A stretch of DNA of 64,000 nt, taken from the NCBI GenBank assembly GCA_002435705.1, contig DIVA01000067.1, positions 32,280 to 96,279 on the forward strand. The letters run 5' to 3'. Positions 8,298 to 16,203 of this stretch are shown one piece after another. The notes beneath the pieces were generated by a model, which ran no database searches, was not told where the DNA came from, and was given only the letters and a program-made list of their open reading frames with translations. Every line of letters starts with the position of its first letter. Within the stretch, counting starts at the first letter, position 1. The translations under genes were made by a program, and so were the position numbers. This DNA comes from Bacteriovoracaceae bacterium UBA6144 (lineage in GTDB: Bacteria; Bdellovibrionota; Bacteriovoracia; Bacteriovoracales; Bacteriovoracaceae).

Positions 8298-8870
8298 TTA
8301 GAGCTTTCCTACTAGCAGCCAATGCTGACCTTGGCTTACCTCTTTAATCACTTTCAGATGCTGTCGTTGCGCAGCAAGAGCAACACCCTTTTGCTCATCA
8401 CTCTCGATCCAAATCTCCCCTTGAAAACCTTTTAAATGGTCCCATAAATCATGATAAAGCTGATGCTCCTCATAGGGAGGGTCAAAAAAAATAACTGCAT
8501 TCTCTCCCCAAGCACGTGGATGATTGGCCAATTGCTGCAGCAGTTTTCTGTAATCAATTTGGGATTGATGAATGATTTCACCATCAAGAAGTCCCATTTT
8601 TTGTTTAAAATTTGCTACATTTTTCTCTAAAACTTTTTGGGCCACGCGACTCATCTCATTCAGCCAAATTTCTTGAGCCCCTCGAGAGAGAGCTTCGAGC
8701 CCCATAGAGCCCGACCCAGCACAGAGGTCTACAAAGAGATAATCATCCCAGACTTGGCGCCAATCAAATAAACGTCTTTTGAGGAGTACAGAAGTAGGGC
8801 GAGTGATATTTTCGGGGGGAGCCTGCAATTGAAAACCGCGAGCTCGCCCCCCTAAGAGGGAAATGGCCAC
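8298..8870 (-). CDS. rsmD: 16S rRNA (guanine966-N2)-methyltransferase
   Basis: A 190-residue SAM-dependent enzyme that methylates G966 of 16S rRNA. Motif I is FVDLCAGSGSMGLEALSRGA and the catalytic motif is IFFDPPYEEHQLY. The N-terminal GGRARGFQL and TRPTSVLLKRRLFDW segments are typical of RsmD. Translation appears to begin at GTG 8870, three bases after the stop of the acidic small protein, so coupling is likely. Downstream coaD is the usual partner. The unusual point is the sigma-28-type promoter ahead of the first gene of this unit. Confidence 0.95.
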   Translation of the reverse strand: MAISLLGGRARGFQLQAPPENITRPTSVLLKRRLFDWRQVWDDYLFVDLCAGSGSMGLEALSRGAQEIWLNEMSRVAQKVLEKNVANFKQKMGLLDGEIIHQSQIDYRKLLQQLANHPRAWGENAVIFFDPPYEEHQLYHDLWDHLKGFQGEIWIESDEQKGVALAAQRQHLKVIKEVSQGQHWLLVGKL

Positions 8871-8873
8871 TGA

Positions 8874-9356
8874 CTAGGCAACTTTCTTCGCGGCCCCAAC
8901 ATTTGACATCGGTAGATGGAAGCTCGCCCCTGAATCCATCGCAATCTGCAGACCTGAGTCTGAGATTTCAAGAGAGACAGACTGACCATTGACTTCAAAA
9001 GCTAAGCTCAGCGTCATCTGCCCTTCTACTTTAAATGAAAGTGAAGAGTGACCTGAAGCAGCTGGTGCATGGTGCACTGGTGATTCTGTTTTTTTCATGG
9101 GAACAACTTTTTCTGAGTGATTAGTTTTATGCACTACTTCCTCAATGGGCTTTGAGACCAATTCGGCCAGTACTTCTGGCTCAGTGTGATCGACCTCTTC
9201 ATGCGCAGCTTCTACCTGCACAGCTTCCGCTTGTGGCTCTTCTGCTTGAGGTTCTTCAGCTGGTGCAGCATCCACAGACTCAGCGAACTCTTTTTCAAGA
9301 TTCTCGATCTCGCTCATGATGTCCGCTAATTCATCATCATTAAAACTTTTATCCAT
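8874..9356 (-). CDS. Acidic Glu/Ala-rich protein of unknown function
   Basis: A 160-residue protein with no signal peptide. Residues 1-30 are acidic and helical (FNDDELADIMSEIENLEKEF). A low-complexity Ala/Glu/Pro/Val/His linker follows to about residue 110. The last 50 residues look like a compact beta domain (MTLSLAFEVNGQSVSLEIS). The ATG at 9356 is preceded by AGGAG at good spacing; a longer version would begin ahead of that site. A near-perfect sigma-28-type promoter lies about 65 bases upstream. I do not recognise the family; the promoter suggests a motility-linked role. It is the first gene of the unit with rsmD, coaD and the aminotransferase. Confidence 0.7.
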   Translation of the reverse strand: MDKSFNDDELADIMSEIENLEKEFAESVDAAPAEEPQAEEPQAEAVQVEAAHEEVDHTEPEVLAELVSKPIEEVVHKTNHSEKVVPMKKTESPVHHAPAASGHSSLSFKVEGQMTLSLAFEVNGQSVSLEISDSGLQIAMDSGASFHLPMSNVGAAKKVA

Positions 9357-9421
9357 GACACGCTCCTGCGAATGTTGCAAAAAAATCTTGTTTAAGGGTA
9401 ATGCCCCTTGTTCGAATTGGC

Positions 9422-9449
9422 TTATCGGCTGCCAAACATCAAAGCTTTA
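9422..9449 (-). promoter_or_regulatory. Sigma-28 (FliA) type promoter
   Basis: On the minus strand TAAAGCTT (9449-9442) is followed after 12 bases by GCCGATAA (9429-9422), an exact copy of the flagellar sigma-28 -10 box. Spacing is one base longer than in E. coli, as at the motA promoter in this window. The predicted start lies about 60 bases before the ATG at 9356. Confidence 0.75.
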
Positions 9450-9575
9450 GCGGTATGAATATGAGGAAATGCTAGTTTTTTTTCCATGACAAAGAGCTTG
9501 ACTGGATATCAAATAGCCGGACTTAAAACATGTAATTTCAATAGTTTTGATTGACACAAGTAAGAGGATTTCCTT

Positions 9576-12419
9576 TTGAGTCATAAGCCATTTCTTGCAG
9601 GCCATTGGTTGGCCCGTGATATTGAATCGCTTCAAAAGCCCCACAAAGAGGATCTGTCGCCTATTCAGTCGGCTTCACCAGTTAAAAGTAAATTTCCAAG
9701 TTTTAATAATAAGTTCAGAAAGAAAGTCATCGCACAGCCTGCGAACGCACAGGTCGGTTTTCAGGCAGCACAGTGCTTTACGCCAGGCTGGCGTGGCGAC
9801 TCCCTGACCTCTAAGGCTTCCAGCAAATTCACACTCCTCCTTGATTCTCTTCAAGAAGATGTAGCCAAAACTCTTACCGTCCAAGAGTTCAATCGCTCTT
9901 TGTCTCTAGGGATCTATAATGAGTTTCTCTCCTACGCCAAGGAAGAGGGGGCTCATGAGTGTGAGCTCGATGACCTGGCTCGTTTTTGGAAAGCGATTAA
10001 ATCCGATGCGACGACAGAGCGCCCGGAAATTTTGAACTCATTTATCCGCCTTTACTGCTATCGTGTGGCGGTCATTACACTCTTCAAGCTACGCTTTATT
10101 AGCATGCTTTCACTTAAGGCCAATATCCCCTTAAGTAGTCGCTGCTCACAAAATCCAAATCACTGGTTGGCACAGATTTTCAAAACAGGCACGCGCCATG
10201 AACTCAAAGCACGCGTGACAGAAGCAAATATTTTTTCTTGGTATCGCCCAAAGAACGACCTCACTCCAGTCATTGAAGAGTGGATGAAAAATTCGGTGGA
10301 AGTGACGATCGCTGAGCTCATTAAATTGACTTCTCCGCGAGTTCAGGGAGAAAAAGCTAATTCCGTTTACTCTCACTCTCTGTCTCACCTGAACTTTGGA
10401 CTTTTCCTTAATAGTCTTTTGATTAATTTTCCATTGTGGATGGAAGCCATCGAGCCCCTTCCGTACTGTAAATTTCAAACGCCTGAAGAACTTGAGATTA
10501 TTAGCTGTAAATATAGCGGTGACTATCTCGAGTCTCTCGCCCTGTCTCACTGGTTGGCGCAGCTAAACAATATCGATATGAAGTGGGATCAAATTCTCTG
10601 CCCAGTGTTTAAGGGCAAGGATTTTGAGTCGGGACTGTTTTTTAAAGTTCTCAATGAGCTGCAGTTTCTCACTTTCTTAGCTGAAGTGGCAGAGACTCAA
10701 CAGCAAGCTCCTGTTGATTTCATTGCCGGTATCATGGGACATCACTATAAAAACAGAAAGGGCACTCAGGCTTTGCGTGGTCTCTCACTCGATACACCCT
10801 TTTCAACCTCCACTTATGACCGAAATATTTTAAATCTCACTCACCTTCCTAAAAATAATCCTTATCACTTCTTGATGGGTCAAATTGATGATCAAGCAGC
10901 GACACTTAAGGCTGGTGGATGGCTTTTTGTTCTTTCGTCCAAGAGCCTGTTTGCTCCCAGCCAGAAAGAGAGACTTAAATCAATTCAAGAAGAGCTAGAG
11001 ATTAAGGCCGTGGTTGATCTTGAAAACGTTAAAGGCAAAGGCGAGCTCTCAAATTGGCTTTATATTTTTAGAAAGCGCATGCCTCATGTGATTCGCTCCG
11101 AGAAAGAGTCTATTGCTTGGTTCAGACTGAGTGCTGATATGCAGAGCTTTCATGACTTTGCGGAAGTCACTGATCTTTTGCGTGACTTCTACCTAACTCA
11201 TCTCGAAGAAGCTCCCGGTTTGTGGCAGAAAGACTATGGCACAGGTTATCGCCTCGATTTTTATCAAGATGCTCTGATTGATGGACATTTGATCCACGCT
11301 GCCAGTGAAGACCAAAGTCGGGTGACTCATCCCCGTTTTTTCAAATCTCTCATGGCCAACTGTGTGCCACTAGAATCAGTTTTTGAATTAAGACCAATGA
11401 ATCCAGATGAATGGCAAAATCCCCATTCACTGAATATTGGACTCAATCTAGATGGCGCGACTTTTCTCATGGTGGATTGTCGCTACAAAGATCAGACCAA
11501 AATTACGCTTCATCCGATTTCAACTTTTCGTGCGATCTATTTTGAAAATGGATCATCGCTTTGCCACTATTTTCTCATAACTTCTAAGCATAATGGAATT
11601 AACCCCAATATCCTGAGAAAGTATTTTTCCAGCGTCATGGGCCAGCAGATTGTGAACCTTAGTTTTTCGTCTCAGCAGTCAAAGGTCAAAAGCCAGTTGG
11701 CTAAGCTTTTAGTTCCCAAATGGTTCCAGCGCAGTGAATTCTTGCCGGACAATCTTAGGCCTGCTCTCGATATGTTCACTTGGGATGCGAAGTCTCTGAC
11801 TTCATCTCAGGCCAGTGAGCTGACTGATCGTTTTAACTATTTCAAGCAATCAGCTAAAGGCCTCTTTAACAAGTATGCCTGTGACCTCGTGAGTTCACTT
11901 GTTGCTTTTGAACAAACTCTAGAAAAGCTTGTTTCAAATCTTTCTGATCCTCGCTTAGGCAGTCAGATTAATTTTCAAAACCCTGAGTTACAGAAAGCCC
12001 TCTCAGAACTTCCTTCCTACCCCATTCTGCGGCCTGTGCACCCAGATGTGTACGTTGAGTTTTTAGAAGACGTTCAAAGTGAAGACCTCAACAGTGCGTT
12101 GACCCGAGTCGATCTAAAAAGCCAAGTCGATGGTGAACTCCGCTTGTGGAGCCTTGAGTTCTCAAACAGTCAGCGCGTGATCTGTCGCCTGCATTCAGAT
12201 GAAGGCATGCTGCTTTTTGCGCATTTTATCGCACAATTTGCCATGGGTCGCTCCATTGGCCAACTCATCAAGGCCCTCAGGCTCCCAAGCCTGACAGACA
12301 TGCAACGAGTTGTTGGTCAGGCAAAAACGAAGCAGTCTGTGTTCAATGAGCTCCTGATGTTTACTTCAAATTATCTGGAAGAATGTTTCCGTACACAATT
12401 CTTTACGGAGAGCCCTTGA
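9576..12419 (+). CDS. Large protein resembling a decayed HsdM/HsdS (type I/IIG-like) polypeptide
   Basis: A 947-residue protein starting at TTG 9576, with AAGAGG upstream. No signal peptide or membrane segment is seen. Around residues 415-505 the order of motifs copies the second half of an N6-adenine methylase: NNPYHFLMGQID, then LKAGGWLFVLSSKSLF, then a helix leading to IKAVVDLENV and WLYIFRKR. The SAM-binding motif I (D.ACGSG) is not found and NPPY is reduced to NNPY, so methylation looks unlikely. Residues about 640-710 (FLITSKHNGINPNILRKYF and following) resemble a specificity-subunit target domain. No nuclease motif is seen. The stop overlaps the dtd start. This is a remote similarity judged by eye. 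Confidence 0.6.
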   Translation: MSHKPFLAGHWLARDIESLQKPHKEDLSPIQSASPVKSKFPSFNNKFRKKVIAQPANAQVGFQAAQCFTPGWRGDSLTSKASSKFTLLLDSLQEDVAKTLTVQEFNRSLSLGIYNEFLSYAKEEGAHECELDDLARFWKAIKSDATTERPEILNSFIRLYCYRVAVITLFKLRFISMLSLKANIPLSSRCSQNPNHWLAQIFKTGTRHELKARVTEANIFSWYRPKNDLTPVIEEWMKNSVEVTIAELIKLTSPRVQGEKANSVYSHSLSHLNFGLFLNSLLINFPLWMEAIEPLPYCKFQTPEELEIISCKYSGDYLESLALSHWLAQLNNIDMKWDQILCPVFKGKDFESGLFFKVLNELQFLTFLAEVAETQQQAPVDFIAGIMGHHYKNRKGTQALRGLSLDTPFSTSTYDRNILNLTHLPKNNPYHFLMGQIDDQAATLKAGGWLFVLSSKSLFAPSQKERLKSIQEELEIKAVVDLENVKGKGELSNWLYIFRKRMPHVIRSEKESIAWFRLSADMQSFHDFAEVTDLLRDFYLTHLEEAPGLWQKDYGTGYRLDFYQDALIDGHLIHAASEDQSRVTHPRFFKSLMANCVPLESVFELRPMNPDEWQNPHSLNIGLNLDGATFLMVDCRYKDQTKITLHPISTFRAIYFENGSSLCHYFLITSKHNGINPNILRKYFSSVMGQQIVNLSFSSQQSKVKSQLAKLLVPKWFQRSEFLPDNLRPALDMFTWDAKSLTSSQASELTDRFNYFKQSAKGLFNKYACDLVSSLVAFEQTLEKLVSNLSDPRLGSQINFQNPELQKALSELPSYPILRPVHPDVYVEFLEDVQSEDLNSALTRVDLKSQVDGELRLWSLEFSNSQRVICRLHSDEGMLLFAHFIAQFAMGRSIGQLIKALRLPSLTDMQRVVGQAKTKQSVFNELLMFTSNYLEECFRTQFFTESP

Positions 12420-12853
12420 AGATTGTTGTTCAGCGAGCTGATTCGGCAAGAGTGACCGTTGATGACGAAGTGACTGGAGAAATTAAAAAGGGTCTCGTCC
12501 TTTTGGTTTGTTTTGAGCAAGGTGACAATCGGGACCTTATTCCCAGAGCGTGCGAAAAAATCTCAAAACTACGCTGCTTTAACGATGAAGCCGGTAAAAT
12601 GAACCTCAATATTCAACAGATTGAAGGTGAAATTCTCTCCGTCTCTCAATTTACTTTAAGCTGGGATGGCTCCGGCGGTCACAGACCTAGTTTTGAAAGA
12701 TCTCTCCACCCAGGTGAAGCCCGCATGCTTTGGCTCGATTTTAATCGAACCTTGCGAGGCTTTGGAATCAATGTGCATGAGGGAAGATTCGGGTGTGAAA
12801 TGAAGGTGCAAATCACCAATGACGGACCTGTCACCTTCATCATGAATTTCTAG
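12416..12853 (+). CDS. dtd: D-aminoacyl-tRNA deacylase
   Basis: Hydrolyses the ester bond of D-amino acids mischarged on tRNA (and Gly-tRNA-Ala), protecting translation. The family signatures are both present: SVSQFTLSWDGSGGHRPSF and the cross-subunit motif NDGPVTF near the C terminus. Starting at TTG 12416 gives LKIVVQRADSARVTV, matching the usual N terminus, with GGAG just upstream; an in-frame ATG at 12383 would add eleven non-family residues. The start overlaps the stop of the large HsdM-like gene (TTGA), so translation is coupled. It converges on the sensor-like gene, overlapping by four bases. Confidence 0.95.
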   Translation: MKIVVQRADSARVTVDDEVTGEIKKGLVLLVCFEQGDNRDLIPRACEKISKLRCFNDEAGKMNLNIQQIEGEILSVSQFTLSWDGSGGHRPSFERSLHPGEARMLWLDFNRTLRGFGINVHEGRFGCEMKVQITNDGPVTFIMNF

Positions 12854-14190
12854 TTAAACGTTACTTCATTAAGCTTCTGCTGTAGATCTCTCTTCTTACC
12901 TTTTACAACATTCACTAAAGTTCTGTTTGGATTAGCGTTTAGGGTAATGATGACTTCGGCTCCAATTATCGCTCCGTCATTTCCCAGACGATTCTTCACC
13001 AGAGCCTCTAGACCATTGTCACGAATCAGATCCATGGCAATTAACACGTTCACATCCACACCTTCCATACTTGATGTGGTGTCAGCGATGTAGTTGAGTT
13101 CATGGACGTTGAAACAGAGATTGGTTGCATTAAGCTTCACTTCATATTTATCAGTAGATCTCAAACCTTGAAGTTTAAGATCACCAAAGACCAAGCGCTG
13201 ACCAAAAGCTTGAATCACTTGCGCAAGTACTTCTGGATCAACTGTAACCTCTCCATCCTGCACTTCCATACTTGCTTTCAGGCGGAGCGCTTGATTGGTT
13301 AAGAGCTTACGAATATCCACATTCGTTGGCTCGTCTTGGTTCATCACTTCAGTCACGTCTGCCGCAACAGTCGAAATCTCAGGACTCTTTGTTTCTTCGA
13401 TTTTTGTCTCTCTCACTCTCTGAGGCAAGGGCTGAAAACTCATCTGCTCAAGCACAGTTGTGTGATAGTCGGTAAAGACTTGGGCGGTGACAGGCATGCC
13501 TTGGCCAGCTAGCGCCTTCTGCACCAACTGATCAACCATCGCCGCTGCTCTGGCGCTGCCGGTATTGAGAAGAGAGAGCGCCTTATGCTCCATTTCTCTT
13601 CTATGACGTAGAAGAGCAAGTTCTTTGAGTCCAAAAATAAAGAGAGAACCCATGAACATCATGAAGGCTGCAGCAACCAGGAGTTCGTCACGCAAACGTG
13701 CCTCGCGGTACTGACCATACACAGAGTCGAGTTGATCCGTAAGATCAATTTTGAGCTCTTCAATTTTCATAAACTTTTCATTGATAGCATTCATAGGAAC
13801 TTCAACACCACCGGCCTGTGCTCCCACTACCTTCACTACTTTTTCATGAAACCAATGCACCTCACTTAAGAGCTCATTATAATAAACACTTGCTTTGGGT
13901 AGCGTGCTCATATCAACGCCAGAAGCTTTAGCTCCTTCTTTGAGGCATTCATCTGTGAGGGCCATGAAGTCACGCTTGAGATAGGGACCGTTGATATCTT
14001 TAATCATCGCAGCAGTGAAAGTTTGATTCACGCGAGAGAAACAAGTGCTCACACCGGTTTGAACTCGTGCCAATTTTTCAGACATCGAAACGTTTGAGTG
14101 AAATTCCCAGAAACCGATGACGGTCAGGGCGAGAGAGAAACCGCAGAAAAGAAGGATCTTCTCAACTGCGATGGTCTGTAATTTTTTCAT
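12850..14190 (-). CDS. Membrane sensor-like protein, possibly a degenerate histidine kinase
   Basis: A 446-residue protein with a transmembrane segment near residues 10-28, an outside helical region to about 185, a second membrane segment (AAFMMFMGSLFIFGL) and a cytoplasmic part. This is the topology of a four-helix-bundle sensor. The final 170 residues loosely follow a kinase ATPase fold: VDPEVLAQVIQAF where the N-box lies and LIAMDLIRDNGLEALV near the end, but no DxGxG or GxGxG box and no conserved H-box are seen. It is therefore unlikely to be an active kinase. The ATG at 14190 has AAGGAAG upstream; an ATG at 14226 does not. Confidence 0.6.
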   Translation of the reverse strand: MKKLQTIAVEKILLFCGFSLALTVIGFWEFHSNVSMSEKLARVQTGVSTCFSRVNQTFTAAMIKDINGPYLKRDFMALTDECLKEGAKASGVDMSTLPKASVYYNELLSEVHWFHEKVVKVVGAQAGGVEVPMNAINEKFMKIEELKIDLTDQLDSVYGQYREARLRDELLVAAAFMMFMGSLFIFGLKELALLRHRREMEHKALSLLNTGSARAAAMVDQLVQKALAGQGMPVTAQVFTDYHTTVLEQMSFQPLPQRVRETKIEETKSPEISTVAADVTEVMNQDEPTNVDIRKLLTNQALRLKASMEVQDGEVTVDPEVLAQVIQAFGQRLVFGDLKLQGLRSTDKYEVKLNATNLCFNVHELNYIADTTSSMEGVDVNVLIAMDLIRDNGLEALVKNRLGNDGAIIGAEVIITLNANPNRTLVNVVKGKKRDLQQKLNEVTFN

Positions 14191-14393
14191 ATTTTCTTCC
14201 TTAAAAACACTCTGGATTTCATTCATTGAATCCGCCTTTATTCTCTCAATGACGTCCTCGTCGCGTCAAGGCGGGCAAAACCTGTCTTTCTTACTCGGAT
14301 AGCCTTTGTTTCAACAACTTGAGCCCAAAGACCGAGTAGACTGATTGCCCAATCCTGACAAGTGCTGGTAAAATTCTCTTTGTCGGAGGATCT

Positions 14394-15251
14394 GTGCAAA
14401 AAGACTTGGTTACGATCACAGTTAATACTCGCCTCACACTTGTAGCTGCACTTTTGCTGCTGGCCCATGCTCTTGCACTTTTTTCACAAATCAACTGGCT
14501 ACCGGAATTTTCCAAAGAAGAAAATAACGAGAGTCGCACCCTCAATATCCGCGAGATCCGAACCTTAGGTGAAAAAAATTCCAAAATTAAAGATAGAGTT
14601 TTAGTCACTAAAGACCAAGCTCAAAAACCGAAACAAGATCCTTTTGCAGCTGCTGCGAAAATGAATGAACCGCTTAAGCCTCAACAAAAGTCAGAACCTA
14701 AAAAGTTAGCTCAAGAAACCATACAGAAAAACCCTTATCGACCTGAGGCTCCCTCAACAGCTCTGGAAAAACTCATGACGAGAGTTGAACCGGTGACTCA
14801 GGTGGCAACACGGACTCAAGGGGGCGGAGCCCAACTGGGTGGCTCTCCTACGCTAACAAAGAGTTTAATGAACATGCAGGTCGAAACTCCTGAAGGCGTT
14901 TCGATGGATGAACTGAATAAGTTTGAACTGATGTTTTATGGATTTCAAAAACGAATGATGGAAAAATATTTCTCCTCCATCGTGTTGAATGTTCGTAATT
15001 ATGAAAAACGCTATTCTATGAAAACTCTGATCCCAGAGGGTCAGCATACCATGACAGGTCGAGTGACCTTCGACTCTGATGGAAACATCAAACAGATCCA
15101 GATGGTACGCTGGACACAAGCAGAGAAACTCCAAGCGATGTTTGAAGACATCCTTAAATCGATGCACACACTTCCAAACCCACCGAAAATGCTTCGAAAC
15201 AAAGATGGTGAATTTGTAGTTTTTTATACGTTCTTAATCGACAACACTTAG
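14394..15251 (+). CDS. TonB-like C-terminal domain protein, inner-membrane anchored
   Basis: A 285-residue protein starting at GTG 14394 with CGGAGG upstream. Residues 10-30 form one transmembrane anchor (LTLVAALLLLAHALALF). A Lys/Pro/Gln-rich spacer of about 120 residues follows, long enough to reach into the periplasm. The last 90 residues resemble a TonB/TolA C-terminal domain: MTGRVTFDSDGNIKQIQMVR followed by ILKSMHTLPNPPKML and a closing strand. No exbB or exbD gene is adjacent; the tolQR pair in this window lies 42 kb away. It is read divergently from the sensor-like gene and converges on the anti-sigma-like gene. Confidence 0.75.
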   Translation: MQKDLVTITVNTRLTLVAALLLLAHALALFSQINWLPEFSKEENNESRTLNIREIRTLGEKNSKIKDRVLVTKDQAQKPKQDPFAAAAKMNEPLKPQQKSEPKKLAQETIQKNPYRPEAPSTALEKLMTRVEPVTQVATRTQGGGAQLGGSPTLTKSLMNMQVETPEGVSMDELNKFELMFYGFQKRMMEKYFSSIVLNVRNYEKRYSMKTLIPEGQHTMTGRVTFDSDGNIKQIQMVRWTQAEKLQAMFEDILKSMHTLPNPPKMLRNKDGEFVVFYTFLIDNT

Positions 15252-15547
15252 AGTTTTTCTTTAACCCAGCTTGAAAATTTCTCAATCACATTACTTGTTT
15301 CGGCATGAAAGAGATTCTCAATGACTTCTTTTAATTCACTTTCTATCTGGTTTTGTGCCTCAGAAGTAAAACTAAAATGAGGGATGCTATTCTTAAGATT
15401 ATTGTATTCTGTTTGCTTGAGTTTAAAGTAGTCCGCAAACTCACGATTCGAACCAATAAAAGACTCTAGCTCCGTTCTTTCACTCTCACTCAAAGTGCCA
15501 TCAAAATAAGCCGGAATCTTTCGAGCAAAATGTTCGCGATTCATCAT
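15248..15547 (-). CDS. Anti-sigma-factor-like small protein
   Basis: A 99-residue acidic soluble protein. Its N-terminal half, RKIPAYFDGTLSESERTELE then FADYF, has the pattern of the N-terminal domain of anti-sigma factors (a short helix, a 'G.LS..E...' turn and a second helix), but the zinc-binding HxxxCxxC is absent. The C-terminal half is helical with no membrane segment. The ATG overlaps the stop of the sigma-factor-like gene (15544-15547), the classic arrangement for a sigma/anti-sigma pair. Function is inferred from fold pattern and context. Confidence 0.6.
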   Translation of the reverse strand: MMNREHFARKIPAYFDGTLSESERTELESFIGSNREFADYFKLKQTEYNNLKNSIPHFSFTSEAQNQIESELKEVIENLFHAETSNVIEKFSSWVKEKL

Positions 15548-16035
15548 AGAGACAGCTCCTGAGAGCGCTTAAGCCCACCGGACAGGATGAATCTTGAATT
15601 ATGAATTTTTTCTATGACTTCAAACTTTTTCAAACCAAGGGCGGATTCTATCTCGGGGATGCTCCAGCCCTGATCATACTTTAGCCATGCGACCACTCGC
15701 GTGCTGGGATCGAGGTGGTAAAACTCACGGTGCTCAACACCATCGTAGCGGATCTGGAGTTGAGTGGCTCTTCTCATTCCCAAGTGCACCATTACTTTAA
15801 TCCAGCTTTTAAGCATTAAGCGTCTGAGATGAATTTGATCTTTCTTATCTGATTCATCCCAATCACGATCTAACCACAAAGATTTTTCTTTTAAGAGGTA
15901 TTGAGTAAATGAATCGACAATAAGCTGCTGCGCCTGAAGATCGTCAGGTAAAAGACTCATGGCCAGTGAGTGGCATTTGGGAAGTAGAGGCTGAATAAGA
16001 TTAAAGAGATCTTTCTTTCGCACGAGTTCAATCAT
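15544..16035 (-). CDS. ECF sigma-factor-like protein, divergent
   Basis: A 163-residue protein whose layout follows an ECF sigma factor. An N-terminal region of about 90 residues could be a degraded region 2. Residues about 115-155 (DPSTRVVAWLKYDQGWSIPEIESALGLKK) resemble region 4, with the helix-turn-helix pattern WSIPEIESALGLKKFEVIEKI. The region 2 core needed for -10 melting is hard to see, so it could be a sigma factor of a distant group or a DNA-binding relative. The ATG at 16035 has GAGGGG upstream. It overlaps the anti-sigma-like gene, which supports the reading. Confidence 0.6.
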   Translation of the reverse strand: MIELVRKKDLFNLIQPLLPKCHSLAMSLLPDDLQAQQLIVDSFTQYLLKEKSLWLDRDWDESDKKDQIHLRRLMLKSWIKVMVHLGMRRATQLQIRYDGVEHREFYHLDPSTRVVAWLKYDQGWSIPEIESALGLKKFEVIEKIHNSRFILSGGLKRSQELSL

Positions 16036-16124
16036 AGCAACACCCCTCAAGGGAGGTAAAGGGTAGAATTTACGTCCTTTTTGTTATGTTTTCAGGCACT
16101 TATCCTTTTATTCCCGATTCACGG

Positions 16125-16151
16125 TCAAGTTTTATGCTCCCTATCCGATAA
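16125..16151 (+). promoter_or_regulatory. Sigma-28 (FliA) type promoter
   Basis: TCAAGTTT (16125-16132), an 11-base spacer and TCCGATAA (16144-16151) match the flagellar consensus TAAAGTTT-N11-GCCGATAA at 14 of 16 positions with exact spacing. The predicted start near 16158 lies about 45 bases before the lipoprotein ATG. Confidence 0.68.
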
Positions 16152-16203
16152 GTAAGATGTATTGGGCCCAAAAGAGTGGTCCACAACTTTGAAAGGTCTA
16201 TTT

